A stretch of 64,000 nucleotides of DNA. Origin: Gigaspora margarita. Lineage: Eukaryota > Glomeromycota > Glomeromycetes > Diversisporales > Gigasporaceae. The notes under the pieces are model-generated. The model saw only the letters and a program-made list of their open reading frames with translations, was not told the DNA's origin and searched no databases. The stretch is taken from positions 101,114 to 165,113 of the forward strand of contig WTPW01001560.1 in assembly GCA_009809945.1 (NCBI GenBank). The letters are read 5' to 3'. This document shows, piece by piece, positions 24,061 to 35,590 of this stretch (position 1 is its first letter; the number at the start of each line of letters is the position of its first letter). A program made the position numbers and the translations under genes.

Positions 24061-24471
24061 AATTTTTAATTACAATTGAATAATTTCGTCTAATCAAAAT
24101 GCGCTGTTCAAAACATTCAGTTTTAAATATTAAACCAAAGGCCACATTGACCCTAAAATGTGACTTTAAGGTGATTCCAAGAATGATGAAAATTGCAACT
24201 TCAAAAAGCGATGATGGAAACTACAAATTAAAGTGAAAGTGAGTATAATACATATTACGCTAAAAAAAAAAAATAAAAATAAAAAAAAAATAATAATGAA
24301 AGCGAATATAAAGTTTAACATATACTTAGTAAACTCTCATTAGAATGCATCTTCTAATTATGGACATTGCTATTATCAGAAATTATCTGAGAATTTATTT
24401 ATATTTTTAGTATATAAGTACATAATTTCAAAATAAAGTTTACATAGTATAGATTGATGCATACATCTAAC
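24061..24471. other. AT-rich interval without recognised feature
   Basis: Contains an AAAATAA-rich run near 24262-24300. No gene or repeat boundary was recognised. Confidence 0.6.
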
Positions 24472-24880
24472 TAGTGCTCCAAACAGGTCAGTTCGGGTCG
24501 GTTATAGGCAACCCAAACCCGACCCAATATTTTGGGTCGGGTCAGGTTAAAAACTTTCGGGTTAGCACTTCAACCCGACCCGACCCTGACCCGACCCAAA
24601 TTTTTAGGGCCAACATGCTAAGGTTTTTAGTTTTTAAAAAAAATAAAATTTTGGCCTTAGATGTGAATAAAAAAAAATTACGTGACCTTGGATGTGAGCA
24701 TTAAAAAAAAAAAATTGTGTGACCTTAGATGTGAACATAAAAAAAAAAATATAAAAAATAAAAAATAAAAATTGCACGACCTTAGATGTAAACATAAAAA
24801 AAATTGCATGACCTTAGATCCTTAGATGTGAATAAAAAAATGAACAAAATTGCATGACCTTAGATGTGAAAAAAAATTAT

Positions 24881-25158
24881 TATCGCATCATTCCTGATCG
24901 ACCAATTATTTTGTTTGTTTTGATTTTACACAAATAGCGACCGGGTTAAGATTAGGATTAACATTTGGTAGATGCAATAACTAGAAGAATCCCTAACCCA
25001 ACATTTCGCAAGAAATTTTTTTTGCTAAAAAAAAAGTGTAGTTTCATAGTCAAAATTTTAAGTTAGAAATGATTTTTTAAAAAAAGTTGTTTCATTTTGA
25101 TTTCATGTTACAGCTAATCCTGCATCCAGATTGGTCGATCAGGGGAGACAATGCGATA
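24881..25158. mobile_element. MITE with TATCGCAT ends
   Basis: The left end TATCGCATCATTCCTGATCG and the right end (reversed) TATCGCATTGTCTCCCCTGA both continue into GATCGACCAAT. The core shares TCAAAATTTTAAGTTAGAA-type strings with the MITE at 26431-26724, whose outer ends are different. Non-coding. Confidence 0.65.
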
Positions 25159-25212
25159 AATGAGTGATAAATGATAACTGCTATTCTAAAAAAAAAAAAA
25201 GACTACCAGTAA

Positions 25213-25319
25213 GGCCATGCAAAGTTAATTTTTCATTTTGCATAACCTGGTGTTTCAAAATTCCGGTCAGCGGGTCAGATTTTTTATTATTTTTTTTTTT
25301 TAAATAGCTTTACATGGCC
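25213..25319. mobile_element. short PIF/Harbinger-like MITE, TAA target duplication
   Basis: 107 bp with ends GGCCATGCAAAG and (reversed) GGCCATGTAAAG; TAA on both sides (25210-25212, 25320-25322). An internally deleted member of the GGCCAYGC family. Confidence 0.75.
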
Positions 25320-25344
25320 TAAATTAATTCATGTTAATATCTAA

Positions 25345-25867
25345 GGTCATGCAAAGTTATTCTTCAGTCTGCATAACACAGAATCAGAAATTTTGTCTTT
25401 TTTTAGTGGACCTATCGGGTAATTACGGAAAATTAAGGTAATCATCGGGTGACACCAGAGAAAAAATTAAATGGCAAAAATGGAATAATTGGCACAATAG
25501 GAATTTAAAAAAATTTTTTTGGAAAAATTGGGTCAGCAGTAGGGTTCCGCAATTTGATTTGATCTTCAAATATTTGAATNAAATATTTGATCAAATTCAA
25601 ATTCAAATTTGANTATATTTGATTTGATCAAATTNAAANCTGGCCAAATTTGATTTGATTTGACAAATATTTGATTTGATTTGAAAATTACTATTAAAAA
25701 TTCAAATTCAAATCAAATTCAAATCCAAATATTTGAATCAAATCAAATTCAAATCAGGATCAATTTGATTTGATCAAATTCAAATTGACCCAATATTTGA
25801 TTTGATTTGAATTTGAGGAACCCTAGTCAGCAGGTTATGCAAAATGAAAAATTAACTTTGCGTGGCC
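25345..25867. mobile_element. PIF/Harbinger-like MITE, TAA target duplication, split by a hAT MITE
   Basis: The left end GGTCATGCAAAGTTATTCTT and the right end (reversed) GGCCACGCAAAGTTAATTTT; TAA on both sides (25342-25344, 25868-25870). The 286-bp hAT-type element at 25540-25825 sits inside it, with its own 8-bp duplication. Interior resembles 17778-18171 (ATCGGGTGACRCC, A-rich run). Confidence 0.8.
25540..25825. mobile_element. hAT MITE with CAAATCAAAT / ATTTGATTTG arrays
   Basis: Ends TAGGGTTCCGCA and TGAGGAACCCTA; perfect 8-bp target duplication GTCAGCAG (25532-25539, 25826-25833). The interior is almost wholly iterated ATTTGAATTTGATTTG-like sequence in both orientations, with a few N. 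Same family as 28256-28518. Confidence 0.9.
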
Positions 25868-26049
25868 TAATCTATATAAAAAATTTGGGTCAGGTCGGGT
25901 TGGGTCGGGTTGTGTAATTCACAACCTGAACCTGACCTGAACCTGACCCAAAACTTTCGGGTCAAAATTTTCTGACCTGATCTGACCTGACCCAAAATTT
26001 TGGTCAGGTTTTGGGTTGACCTGACCCAATTCGGAGCACTACATCTAAC

Positions 26050-26430
26050 TATGGAATCAAAAGTCATCGAACTTAAAAAATCTTATAAATACAATAAAGT
26101 AATTAATAGGAAAAATTAATGAATAAGGTTAATTAATTTATGCAGTTTGATTTTAAGAAACTGCAAAGCCACAGATAACAGAATTAACAAACTGAATTTT
26201 GGGTAACCCTGGCCTTTTGTTTAATAAAAGTTTTGCCAAAAGTTCAATCGGACGCAAGCAAAATTTTAATATCAAAAAATAAAATTGTGTATGTAATTAT
26301 GTTACTTATTTAACAAATTTACCAAAAGTAGGCTCTTATTTTTTCTTTAACATAAGTATCTATCTTAAGTGATCTAAAAAAAATGAATATAATAATTGAA
26401 AAAATTATAAAAAATAAAAAAAAATGTGTT
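26050..26430. other. AT-rich interval without recognised feature
   Basis: No gene, repeat or RNA recognised. Confidence 0.6.
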
Positions 26431-26724
26431 TGTCACTAGCAGTAATAGTCACTGGAGCATGATCAACTAATTAGATCATGTAATGTTATGATCAAAACAA
26501 AACAAAACATCAAAACTTACTATCGTTAGGGTCAGGGTTAGAGCCATAGTTAGAGTTTGGGTAAATTTTTTTTTGCATAAAAAAAAGTAGGTTCATAGAC
26601 AAAATTTTAAGTTAGAAGTGATATTTTTTTCAAAAAAATCAAAGTTTTCGCATTTTTCACATTACACATGATCCTTTGATCTAATTGGTCAATCACACTC
26701 CAGTGACTATTACTGCCGGTGACA
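26431..26724. mobile_element. MITE with ~60-bp TIRs (TGTCACYRGCAGTAATAG)
   Basis: The left end TGTCACTAGCAGTAATAGTC and the reversed right end TGTCACCGGCAGTAATAGTC continue into CACTGGAGTGTGAT-like sequence and a GACCAATTAGATC string. The core matches the element at 24881-25158. Non-coding. Confidence 0.75.
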
Positions 26725-27041
26725 AATATATTCACCCAAAAAATATAATTTAATTTAATTAAATAGGCAAAAAAAAAACAAAAAATTAGAAATTAGCACC
26801 TGAATTAGTATAACACAGTCCAAATTTTTATGCATAAATCCATACCTCAAACATTTGTACACGTGATGAATAAAAATTATAAATACAACCCAAGTACAAT
26901 AAAAAATTTTGGGGCCATGCACAGAATAATCAGATAATCCGCGTGCACAATTCATATAGTGCACACTAAAATTATAAAATTTTTCATATGGGTGGATTGA
27001 ATGCATTTGTATTAATGTGATATTTTTGAATTGCACATCAA

Positions 27042-27360
27042 TTTTGGGGGACCATTAAAGCCAGGTTTATTAGGATTAGTTTTTTTGATGCAGTTAAGGT
27101 TAGTAGGCTACATAGATATCAAGAATGGAACTTATGCAATATATAGATCAACATGTAAACAGACCTGGCTTTAACTGATCCCCAAAATAGGAAATAAAAT
27201 AAAGATAATCCTAAAATTGGGATCAGTTAAAGCCAGGTCTGTTTACATATTGATCTACACATTGCATAAGTTCTATTCTTGATATCTTTGTAGCCTGTTA
27301 ACCTTAACTGCATTAAAAAAACTAAACCTAACGAACCTGGCTTTAACAGTTTTCCCTATT
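27042..27360. mobile_element. head-to-head dimer of a ~145-bp MITE
   Basis: Each half carries its own inverted ends of the type GGGGACCATTAAAGCCAGG / CCTGGCTTTAACTGATCCCC. The two halves (about 27042-27190 and 27218-27360) are inverted copies of each other, sharing TAGATATCAAGAATGGAAC and TGTTTACATATTGATC strings. The whole is a long palindrome. Non-coding. Confidence 0.75.
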
Positions 27361-27397
27361 TTGGAAATATAGGATGTTTGTAGAATGATCTAAAAAA

Positions 27398-27692
27398 GAG
27401 GGTCCCTTAAAGTGGAGCAGATTACATCATAATTAACTAATCAAATTGTTAAAATTTGATAATCCTGGATCAGCCTGACAAAGCAAAACAAATGAAAAAA
27501 AGAGAAAAATGCAAAAAATAGAAGAAACTGTAGTCTAAACCTACCTTGGAGCATTAACAAAAAATGGCAGGGAGGTAATTTTACTTATTGAAACTTCTCT
27601 AACCCTAACCTAAGGTGGGTCCTAATCCTAAAGTTAATGAAAAATGGGAAAACTAGTATATTACGTGTTCTGCCCTGCTTTAAGAACCCTAA
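27398..27692. mobile_element. MITE with AGGGTYCYTTAAAG ends
   Basis: The left end GAGGGTCCCTTAAAGTGGAG and the reversed right end TAGGGTTCTTAAAGCAGGGC are inverted repeats. The middle contains CTTCTCTAACCCTAACC. Split halves of a related element flank the paired hAT MITEs at 30226-30307 and 53141-53352. Confidence 0.65.
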
Positions 27693-27738
27693 AAAAAGAA
27701 ATAACTATAAATCTGAGCCAAATTTAGCTGGTATGGGC

Positions 27739-28869
27739 TAGAGTTGGGCAACGAAACAAAACCTATCTGAAACTAGTTTCGGTTTTGGTATAATCCAAAA
27801 CTAGTTTCAGATTTTAAAAAAATCTGAAACCTCCTGAAACCCGAAACTCCAAAACTATAATCTGAAACTCCTCGAAACTATATTTTAAAATTTTGAAAAT
27901 TTATAATATACAATTTATATATAATTTATAATATATTGATTTATTATTTAATAAATAATATAAATAATAAAATTTAATAAATAAAAATAAAATAAGAAAT
28001 ATATTAATAAATAAATAAATAATAAAATACATAATATAAATAAATATTTTATATTATATATTTGAGATAAAAAAAACTTTAATTAAGAAAAAAATCTCAA
28101 TATTTATAATATAAACTTATCTAAAACTATTCAATATTTTGTGAAAATGATGCATTAAATGGGCCTTTTTGTAAATAATATTCTCTAAATTAAGCCATAA
28201 AGATATCTCCTGACACTTATTTAGAATGTTTATATTTTTTAAACTGTACTGCAATTAGGGTTCCTCAAACTCAAATCAAATCAAATATTAGATATATTTG
28301 AATTTGATCAAATCAAATAAGCCTTGATTTGAATTTGATTTGAATTAAAAATTCTGTATTTGAATTTGATTTGATTTGAAATTTTAAAATTTTGCTTAAA
28401 AATTTTTTAAATTAAATCAAAAATTTCTGATTTGATTTGAAAATTTTGTATTTGAATTTGATTTGAGATCAAATATTTGATCAAATCAAATTAAATTAAA
28501 TCAAATTGTGGAATTCTAACAGCAAAATCTAAATTTTAATCATTTGTTTCCAAATTTTACTATTGAGGTTGCAATTCTTAAAAATTGAGTTTTTTAATTT
28601 CTAAGTAACACAAAGAATGTATAAAAACTTAAATATAACCTATATGTATGTATGTTTTCACTTGGCGGAACTTAAATATTTATGTACTATTAGCTAGCAT
28701 AATCTACAATACCATATTTTATAAAAATTTAATCTTAAATAGTTTTGGGGTTTCGGATAAGGTTTCGGGTTTTGGACAAGGTTTCAGAGTTTCAGATGAG
28801 GTTTCGGAAACTATAATCTGAAACCCAAAACTTTCGGATTTAGCAAAATGGTTTCGGTGCCCAACTCTA
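27739..28869. mobile_element. hAT-type element with GAAACY subterminal arrays
   Basis: Ends TAGAGTTGGGCA and TGCCCAACTCTA; perfect 8-bp target duplication GTATGGGC (27731-27738, 28870-28877). Both ends are packed with GAAACC, GAAACT and TTTCGG motifs over about 120 bp. The interior is AT-rich and contains a second hAT element (28256-28518). No transposase frame. Confidence 0.9.
28256..28518. mobile_element. hAT MITE with CAAATCAAAT arrays, nested
   Basis: Ends TAGGGTTCCTCA and TGTGGAATTCTA; flanks ACTGCAAT and ACAGCAAA match at six of eight positions. The interior is iterated TTTGAATTTGATTTG. Same family as 25540-25825, nested in the GAAACY element. Confidence 0.8.
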
Positions 28870-29137
28870 GTATGGGCCAAAATTATTGTTTTTTTACAAT
28901 GTACATGGTTTTGTCACACTTCAAATGATTATCATATGCATCAAATCTGCCTATATGTTGTAATTAGGTCACATATCCACATGATTAGACAAATCACAGG
29001 TCTGTCGCTTAAGTCTCCTTCGTTGCTGCGACCACTGATATTAAATTGGCATTAAATTGATTGAAGAAGGGATGATGTTCTATTTGTTATGATCAATACT
29101 TATAGATTAGTATATATCATTGAAAATAGAAAATAAT

Positions 29138-29790
29138 GTCCTGCGGGTCAATAGCATAGTGGTTGCGCTCCCAGGACATCAACTGTTTCCATACATAAGG
29201 TCGCCAGTTCAAGTCCTACGAACGGTAAAAATAACTACACACGATCATGTGATGGACTATTTGAATTAGGATGCTAGGACCGTGTTTGGACGGATTAGCC
29301 ACATCTCAGGTTTGGCTTGATAAAGGTTCTCCGGACATTTGGGATAGATGTTGTATAACCTGCTCTAACGGGGTTTATATCTTTACTTGTTTCTGCTGGC
29401 CTCAGGGGTGAAAGGCTTCTAGAACATTTGGAACAAGGGTCGAAGTCTGGCCAAACTTGTTCGCTACGGGTGTTGGTGCTCTTTAAGAATTCCCTGGATA
29501 TTTCCGGTAAAATTCTCTGGTTAAAATGGGTCAGCCGATTGAGCTCAGTTGAAAATTAATTAGGTTGGCTTAATACCGGTTAGCCACGGTAAAAATCAAA
29601 AATAAGTAATGGCTTAGTACCAGTTAGCCATGGTAGAAACTAGAATAGATGCATATATATGTAGACTATTACAAAAATGTAGGGGGCCTGGGTTGTCGGG
29701 CTCCCATGACCAAAATAAAAAAACCTTAATAAAAGTTGCGCCAACTGCGCCCGCCCGGCTGATAGCGCCCTGAGTGGTTAAAATAAAAAA
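29138..29790 (+). mobile_element. tRNA-derived SINE-like retroposon with 15-bp target duplication
   Basis: The head resembles a tRNA gene: an A-box-like TAGCATAGTGG at 29152-29162 and a B-box-like AGTTCAAGTCC at 29206-29216. A unique, comparatively GC-rich body of about 560 bp follows, with two AGCCAYGGTARAAA-like repeats near 29580 and 29625. The 3' end is A-rich (29776-29790). A perfect 15-bp duplication AAAATAGAAAATAAT flanks it (29123-29137, 29791-29805), as expected from target-primed reverse transcription. Which tRNA it came from is not clear. The minus-strand frame at 29614-29808 is incidental. Confidence 0.8.
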
Positions 29791-30225
29791 AAAATAGAAA
29801 ATAATCAATCAGTACTTATTGTAACGAATATAACATGTAGGGATTATTATTAAAATTTATGTATATGAGGAGCGTTTATATCTCCAATTCAAAGGCATCT
29901 TTGCCTTGTCTCATTTTATTAAATAAATAAAGTATATACATTTATACATAAATACATAAAAGTCCTTTTTCGATTATAACCTAAATCACCATAAGATCCT
30001 CTATATCCTTTCCAACTATTACACATCACCGCGTAATTCCGCTTTAATACGCCCACGTGACTCCCTGTATTAGTTGTCCGTTGACCTGATCTCAGAGAGG
30101 TAGATTGAGGTTAACAATGTATACAAAAATCTTTTCTGTTTTAATCTAAAAGGAAATGTGGCTGATCACGAGTAAGGTTTGCAGCCAATAATTTAAATGC
30201 ATAACGTCTGATTATAAACTTTTTT

Positions 30226-30307
30226 GGAGGACGTCTAAAGCGGAGTAGATTCTTATAATATATTTTATTGAATTAACTTTAGGGTTAGGGTCATCTTAAG
30301 TCTGGGT
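30226..30307. mobile_element. half of a MITE cut at the hAT insertion
   Basis: GGAGGACGTCTAAAGCGGAG through GGGTTAGGGTCATCTTAA to GTCTGGGT. This corresponds to the other half of the element at 53141-53352, whose cut edge is ACCCAGAC, the reverse complement of GTCTGGGT. Confidence 0.6.
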
Positions 30308-30783
30308 TAGGAATGGGTACGGTTACGGTTATAGCCATTGGTGACCGGCTATTAGCCGTAACCGATTCTAGTCGGTTAGAGGGGCTTAGCTGACCGACTA
30401 AATTATAGCCGATGCCAGATTTCAAAACAGATTGACACGGATCAGCCCGATAAGTGGAAGATCCCGTAAATACTATACGTGATCGACTGTACACAAAATA
30501 TGATTCTTTGTGTAACTGTAAATTTGTTGATCCTTATTTTCTTGCTTTAATCTCAATTAACTCAAGAACCAACAAACCAATTTTGATGATCTAATCGCCA
30601 TTAGAATCAGAAAGATCAGTTCTACAACTTTGGTTAAAGGATCAAAGAACTTTTGCATAGTAAAATAATTGATCGACTATAGTCGGCTATTAGCCGGTAT
30701 GACCGACCGCACTTAGCCAGTTATATGCCTATAGTCAATAATAACCGACTGAAACTGACCGTAACCGACTGAACCCATCCCTA
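30308..30783 (-). mobile_element. hAT MITE (TAGGGATGGG ends), ACCGAC subterminal motifs; copy B
   Basis: Ends TAGGAATGGG and CCCATCCCTA. Near both ends lie iterated ACCGACT, GCCGGT and GGTTACGG motifs; the middle has GTTGATCCTTATTTTCTTGC-type unique sequence. It is an inverted, nearly identical copy of 53353-53827. The flanks GTCTGGGT (30300-30307) and GTCACATT (30784-30791) are not duplications of each other. No coding capacity. Confidence 0.85.
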
Positions 30784-30845
30784 GTCACATTACACTATGA
30801 TCACACTACCGATTTGTGGCGGATCATCAATTAAATATGTTAATT

Positions 30846-31033
30846 GTACTATTATCTTTGCAGGTTTTTGTTAATTTGTTACAAAAATACAAATATCTAT
30901 ACCTTAAAATATTTGAATGCGCTTGAAATATCTTTGCATTATATAACTCTCCTATTTTAATAATTACATTAAAATCTTCTTTATCATCAAGAATCTCAAG
31001 ATAGTTATTTGAAAGTTTTTTAAAGAATTTCGT
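30846..31033 (-). pseudogene. BTB-TLDc gene fragment (first exon, start codon lost)
   Basis: Minus-strand similarity to exon 1 of the intact gene at 43496-43746: the KLSNNYLE, EDFNVIIKIGE, NILRYR and ELAK segments can be followed with frameshifts. About ten bases containing the ATG are deleted at the 5' end. The 3' part of the exon and all of exon 2 are missing, cut off close to the hAT MITE at 30308-30783. It is non-functional. Confidence 0.8.
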
Positions 31034-31189
31034 TCAAATATAGTAGGTACGTACGTACGTACAGTACGAAATTGATTTTATTAATAAGAAAGGTACTCAA
31101 ATGGTTATATGACACCGTGGGGTATTCAGTCAACAATGTTTGACAAAACTATATGTGGTCCATATAAAAATTAATTATTGGTGATTTTT

Positions 31190-31650
31190 TGAATTTAATG
31201 ATCTGGGTAGTAATCGAGATAGTGTCTGGGATTATTTGTTACTTTTTATATATAATTTAATAGTAAAGAGTGAATTGTATTTTTTTAGATGTCCAGAGCA
31301 TATAGTTTTATTTTTCTTAAATGTTTTAGCATAAATCGACTCTTAAACACCTTTATAACAAAGTTAAGTTGAAACTTTTTTTAACATTATTATTTCAATT
31401 TCAAGTTGACACTTTACAAAAATTCTGTTTCATGTTGTAAATTATTCTAACAAAAGTGTTATTATGGTCAGAATAGTGACTAGGAAAATTTATTATTTTT
31501 TATATATAATTTAATAGTAAAGAATAACTTGTATGTTTTAGATGTCTAGAGCGAATAGCTTTGCTTTTTTCAATTATTTTAGCATAAATAGATTCTTAAA
31601 CATTTTTATAACAAAGTTGCGTTAAAATTTTTGTATTCTAGTATTAAATT
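31190..31650. repeat. partial copies of the 21255-21705 foldback element
   Basis: 31190-31440 matches one arm (ATAGTGTCTGGGATTATTTGT, AGATGTCCAGAGC), and 31440-31650 matches the other (ATAGTGACTAGG, GATGTCTAGAGCGAATAGCT), here in tandem. Non-coding. Confidence 0.65.
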
Positions 31651-32048
31651 TTTTGGCCAAATATCAATTTTGTTCTTAGCATAAATTTATAAATCTTTTA
31701 ATAAGAATATTTTCAAAGGCAATGCTATTTGTGCACCTGTTATTTGCTAATTTTCATATGCATAATATAAAAAATGTAAATGATTATGGTTCTTGATTTA
31801 AGATGATGTTCATTGTTATTCGTACTATTTTTTATATAATTCGTAATTAATATTATCACAATACAAAAGATTAATTTATTATAATATTATTTATATTAAG
31901 GTACTGAAGGATATATATTGTTTGCACTGCAACTATATCATACGACGATCGATTAAATAATTTTGTGTATGGGCAGGGGGTATGAATAGTTAACAAGGGA
32001 GGTTCAGAGGCAATTTCCTATTTTATATGGGCAAATAAGTAAATATAA

Positions 32049-33016
32049 ATAATTTATGCAAATAAATTCAAGTGATATAATATATAGTTATGGTATTTAA
32101 ATTTGCTAATTATAGCTTATTAAATAATTTATGCAAATAAATTCAAGTGATATAATATATAGCTATGATATTTAAATTTGCCAATTATAAACATTTTATG
32201 CTTATTAAACTAGGCTAATGCATAGTATTATATGGCCGGAGCCAAAATATTAAATTTTAAATACTATATTGTACTGTATATGGTATCTATATAATTTTAT
32301 TTAAGAACCTTATTTGTAAAATTAACTAGTATGAGACGGATCTGTTTAAGAATTGTACTTTTACCAAATTCTCTAGCACCTTTTAAATTTTAATTTTACG
32401 ATAAATTAAGTCAGATATCATTAAAATTATTTGCCGGTAAACAATTTTATCAAAAAAAACCTACCCAGTAAAAGTAATTTTACTTCAGTTTTGATTTTCT
32501 TTTCATCTTCTTTAATGGTTTTATTTATACATTTATTAGTGGCGTCACTAGATCCACAATCGAAAGTCATTGAAATCTAAGTTTGTGTTGTGGTTTTAAA
32601 ATCATCATTTGGGCCTAAAATAAAATGAATCAATTAATTATTATTATTATTATTGAGTTAAATCCAATTTAAACCACAAAATGATAATTTTTTTTACCCA
32701 TATAATCAGGGAAATATTTATTAACAGGCAAATACGATTGATCTGTATGTCTCTCGTTCAGCAGAATTAAACCCCGATGCATGAATGAGATAGATCTGTT
32801 TAAGAATTGTACTTTTACTGAATTCTCCAGCCTTTTAAATTTTAATTTTACGATAAATTAAGTCAGATATCATTAAAATTATTTACCGGTAAATAATTTT
32901 ATCAAAAAAAACCTACCTAGTAAAAGTAATTTTACTTCAGTTTTCATTTTTTTTTCATCTTCTTTAATGATTTTATTTATATGTTTATTAGTGGCGTCAC
33001 TAGATCCACAATCGAT
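32049..33016. repeat. two local duplications (~76-bp spacing; ~230 bp)
   Basis: AATAATTTATGCAAATAAAT followed by CAAGTGATATAATATATAG occurs at 32049 and 32125. A ~230-bp block beginning GATCTGTTTAAGAATTGTAC and ending ACTAGATCCACAATCG occurs at about 32338-32563 and 32790-33016. Both are non-coding. Confidence 0.75.
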
Positions 33017-33829
33017 CATTAAAAGCTGCCTTTTGCTCTGGTTTTGAATAATCATAGAGGATTAATAATCGAATACTTAATTGGCTGATAAATTTAGTGT
33101 GGTATAATAAACTTTGGCGAGGTCAAATGAACCTAAAATAGGAATTTAGAACGAAAAGAATTAGTAATATTTTTTAATAATAAAGAATTGGGAGTAGAGC
33201 ATTATAGTGTGAGATCTGGGTTCGGGTTTTTTTAAGCAGCTTGTTATGAGAGATCATTGCATCACGTACCGGGATACAGGCAAAAAACCTTGGCTAACTC
33301 AATCTGTACCCGAAGACAGTATTTGAGAGTTTAAAGCGTTACGGGTTAGATTAAGAAAAACGAGCAAATATAAATGAAGTACTTGAATAATTATTAGAAA
33401 GGAATGAAGGTTATTATTAGAAAGGAACAAAGTTTAATGGATCAATGTACAGTACAGTAGTTGCACAAATGTAATTAATAATAAAGCAGGTTTTTAATAA
33501 CAAAGCAGGTTTTATCGTTCTAGTGCTTTAGAAGGTAGTGCTACGATACGATAGGTTTGTTTTTTTTTTTGCCTTTTTTTTTTTTTTAGATTTTTTAATT
33601 ACGCGACACGCGTGAAGACAGACAAAAAATTGCAAACTTGCACTCTTGATCAAATTTTATAAGAGTTACAAAGATGCATCANAAAAGATACCAATTTTGG
33701 GCAAAATGCATCAAAAACGTAACTTTTGTATCACTTCGCATAGAAACTTAGGGTCCGTCGCTACGCTCCGGCCAATAAGTTATTATGAATAAAATAAAAC
33801 AAAATGAGAGATTAAATCTTTTTATAAAA
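33017..33829. other. gene-free interval
   Basis: Contains poly-T runs near 33550-33590 and a GC-rich phrase GGGTCCGTCGCTACGCTCCG at about 33751. No gene is recognised. Confidence 0.55.
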
Positions 33830-34750
33830 TTTTTTTAGATACTTAATTAAAATAACTCAACAAAAGCTTGAACAAATTTATTGCAAATTCCCATTTTTGT
33901 GGGAGTGTTATGTCTAGTATCTCTTTTAATAGCACTAAAGAACTTATTCGGCTTTTTCGTGATGATTTTTAAAAACCAGATCATGTTGAATCATTTTAAA
34001 TTTATTAAATTCCATTAAGAAAACAAAAAATTCTATTCTCAAGTTTTATAAGGTAGTAGATTAAATATATGTAAATTAACACGAAATATGAAGATAAATA
34101 CTTAAGAATACTTTAATTCACTAATAAAAGATAACAGATCTCTTTTTTTTTTTTAGTGTAAAATATTAGAAATCTTATAATGGCTAAGTAAATTATAGCA
34201 ACTTATATTTAAAACAAATAATATATAGATTACATTCACAAGAAAGTATATATTCTTAGAGATTTTAATAGTTCCATTATTTTCAAAATTAACATACTTG
34301 TAGAATTGTCTCATTTTGCAGAATTTTGTTAATCTAAAGGAAAGTATGAACACAAAGTAGAGGATATAATGTATGGAGTGTTGCCTTATGCAGCCCCAAA
34401 AGTATTAAAAAGTCATCAACAATCGATACTTATGTTGCAGAAAGCAAAGACATTACCATTTTATTATTATTAACTTTGATAATTTTATGTTAAACAAAGT
34501 CACTAAGGCCAAAATTTTAAACAAAAAGCGACCCGATCTTTCTATTAAATGAGCCAGATCAAAAAATTGACCTACTATCAAAGTTATTGTTTAAAATTTC
34601 ATAGGTATAAAGATTTTTCTCTAATATAACCAATAATATTTGTCGATATAAAAATAATTACAATCACGGTTATTAATGTCTGTAGCAAAAAATATCTGTA
34701 GCAAATAATTTGCAACAAATAAAAAATGGTCTAATAATAAAATCGATACA
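33830..34750 (+). repeat. segmental repeat, left part of the unit carrying the intact BTB gene
   Basis: Colinear with 44490-47262 (minus its insertions) and inverted relative to 17030-18620. A degraded MLNK-type kinase-like start lies at about 34489 (plus), ending in TGA after about 22 codons. The segment stops abruptly at CGATACA (34744-34750), where the Helitron begins, and resumes at 41106. Confidence 0.7.
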
Positions 34751-35590
34751 TCTATCTATATAATTAAAACACAAAAGTCTGCAACAATGTGGCTTTGTCC
34801 TAAATAATTGTGCAACCTAGTCGAACTTAAGTTTCCTCGTGATTTTACAGAATTGATACCACTAAAACACAAATGTCGCTCTGTTCCACTGGCCAATCAA
34901 ATATTTTAACGTGGTCACGCTAAAATAAGGCTTATATCAGAGCACTGATGTCCGTCTATTCCACTGGTAATCAAGTATTCTAACGTGATCACACCAAAAT
35001 AAGGCTTATATCAATGTTTTTTAACACCTTAAACAACTCTTTTAAAATCATGAAACATGAATTTTCCAAATTTGCTTCTTTTATTTGATTGCCTACAAAC
35101 TGTTTTGAGCGAAAAAATGTTAAAAAAAGTCAATCAAATGTTTCACGAATTGGAAAGCATTTTGTATAATAGTCCCAAGTTTAAGAACAAGTGCAAATGC
35201 AAGAACAAATGCAAACGCAAGAGCAAGAACTAAAACAATTGCTTCGCAATAGATAAAAAATATATATCATACTATAAGGTGTATCATGTGCAAAAACATT
35301 AAAAGCTACGTTTTTGATGCCTGTTACACTTAAAACAGGTTTATTCTATAAGCATTAAATAAATAAATATAATATAAACGTACCAGTATGTGCGTATGTA
35401 CCAATGAGAAATTGCCAAAAAATTNGAGCAAGGTGGCTTGAATATATCTTAAAATCACATTATCCTGAGCCTTAAATAAATATTTATTCCCCATTTAATA
35501 TCTATACTTCTATACTATTTCTTCTCCAGATTTCAGATTCAGGCTGATCCAGAATTTTTATAATTCTTTTTGGTTATATATCTTTTTTTT

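Larger units (their letters stand above)
24472..26041. mobile_element. hAT-type element with GGGTCGGGT subterminal arrays, itself a nest
   Basis: Ends TAGTGCTCC and GGAGCACTA; perfect 8-bp target duplication CATCTAAC (24464-24471 and 26042-26049). Subterminal arrays of GGGTCGGGT / ACCCGACCC / TGACCTGACCC occupy about 24485-24600 and 25880-26030. A ~50-bp degenerate tandem unit with TGACCTTAGATGTGAA fills 24650-24870. Three later insertions lie inside: 24881-25158, 25213-25319 and 25345-25867. No transposase frame is seen, so it depended on enzyme from elsewhere. Confidence 0.9.

Noticed and set aside
24474..24704. 76-codon frame with RPDPDP-like motif
   Set aside because: Translation of the GGGTCGGGT subterminal array of a hAT element.
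27594..27625. CTAACCCTAACC as telomeric repeat
   Set aside because: Only two units, located in the middle of a MITE; related strings recur in other copies of that MITE.
29614..29808. 64-codon minus-strand frame
   Set aside because: Lies in the 3' part of the SINE-like element and its A-rich tail; no domain.
33751..33775. GC-rich phrase as a Helitron 3' hairpin
   Set aside because: It folds only weakly and no CTRR terminus follows within the expected distance.
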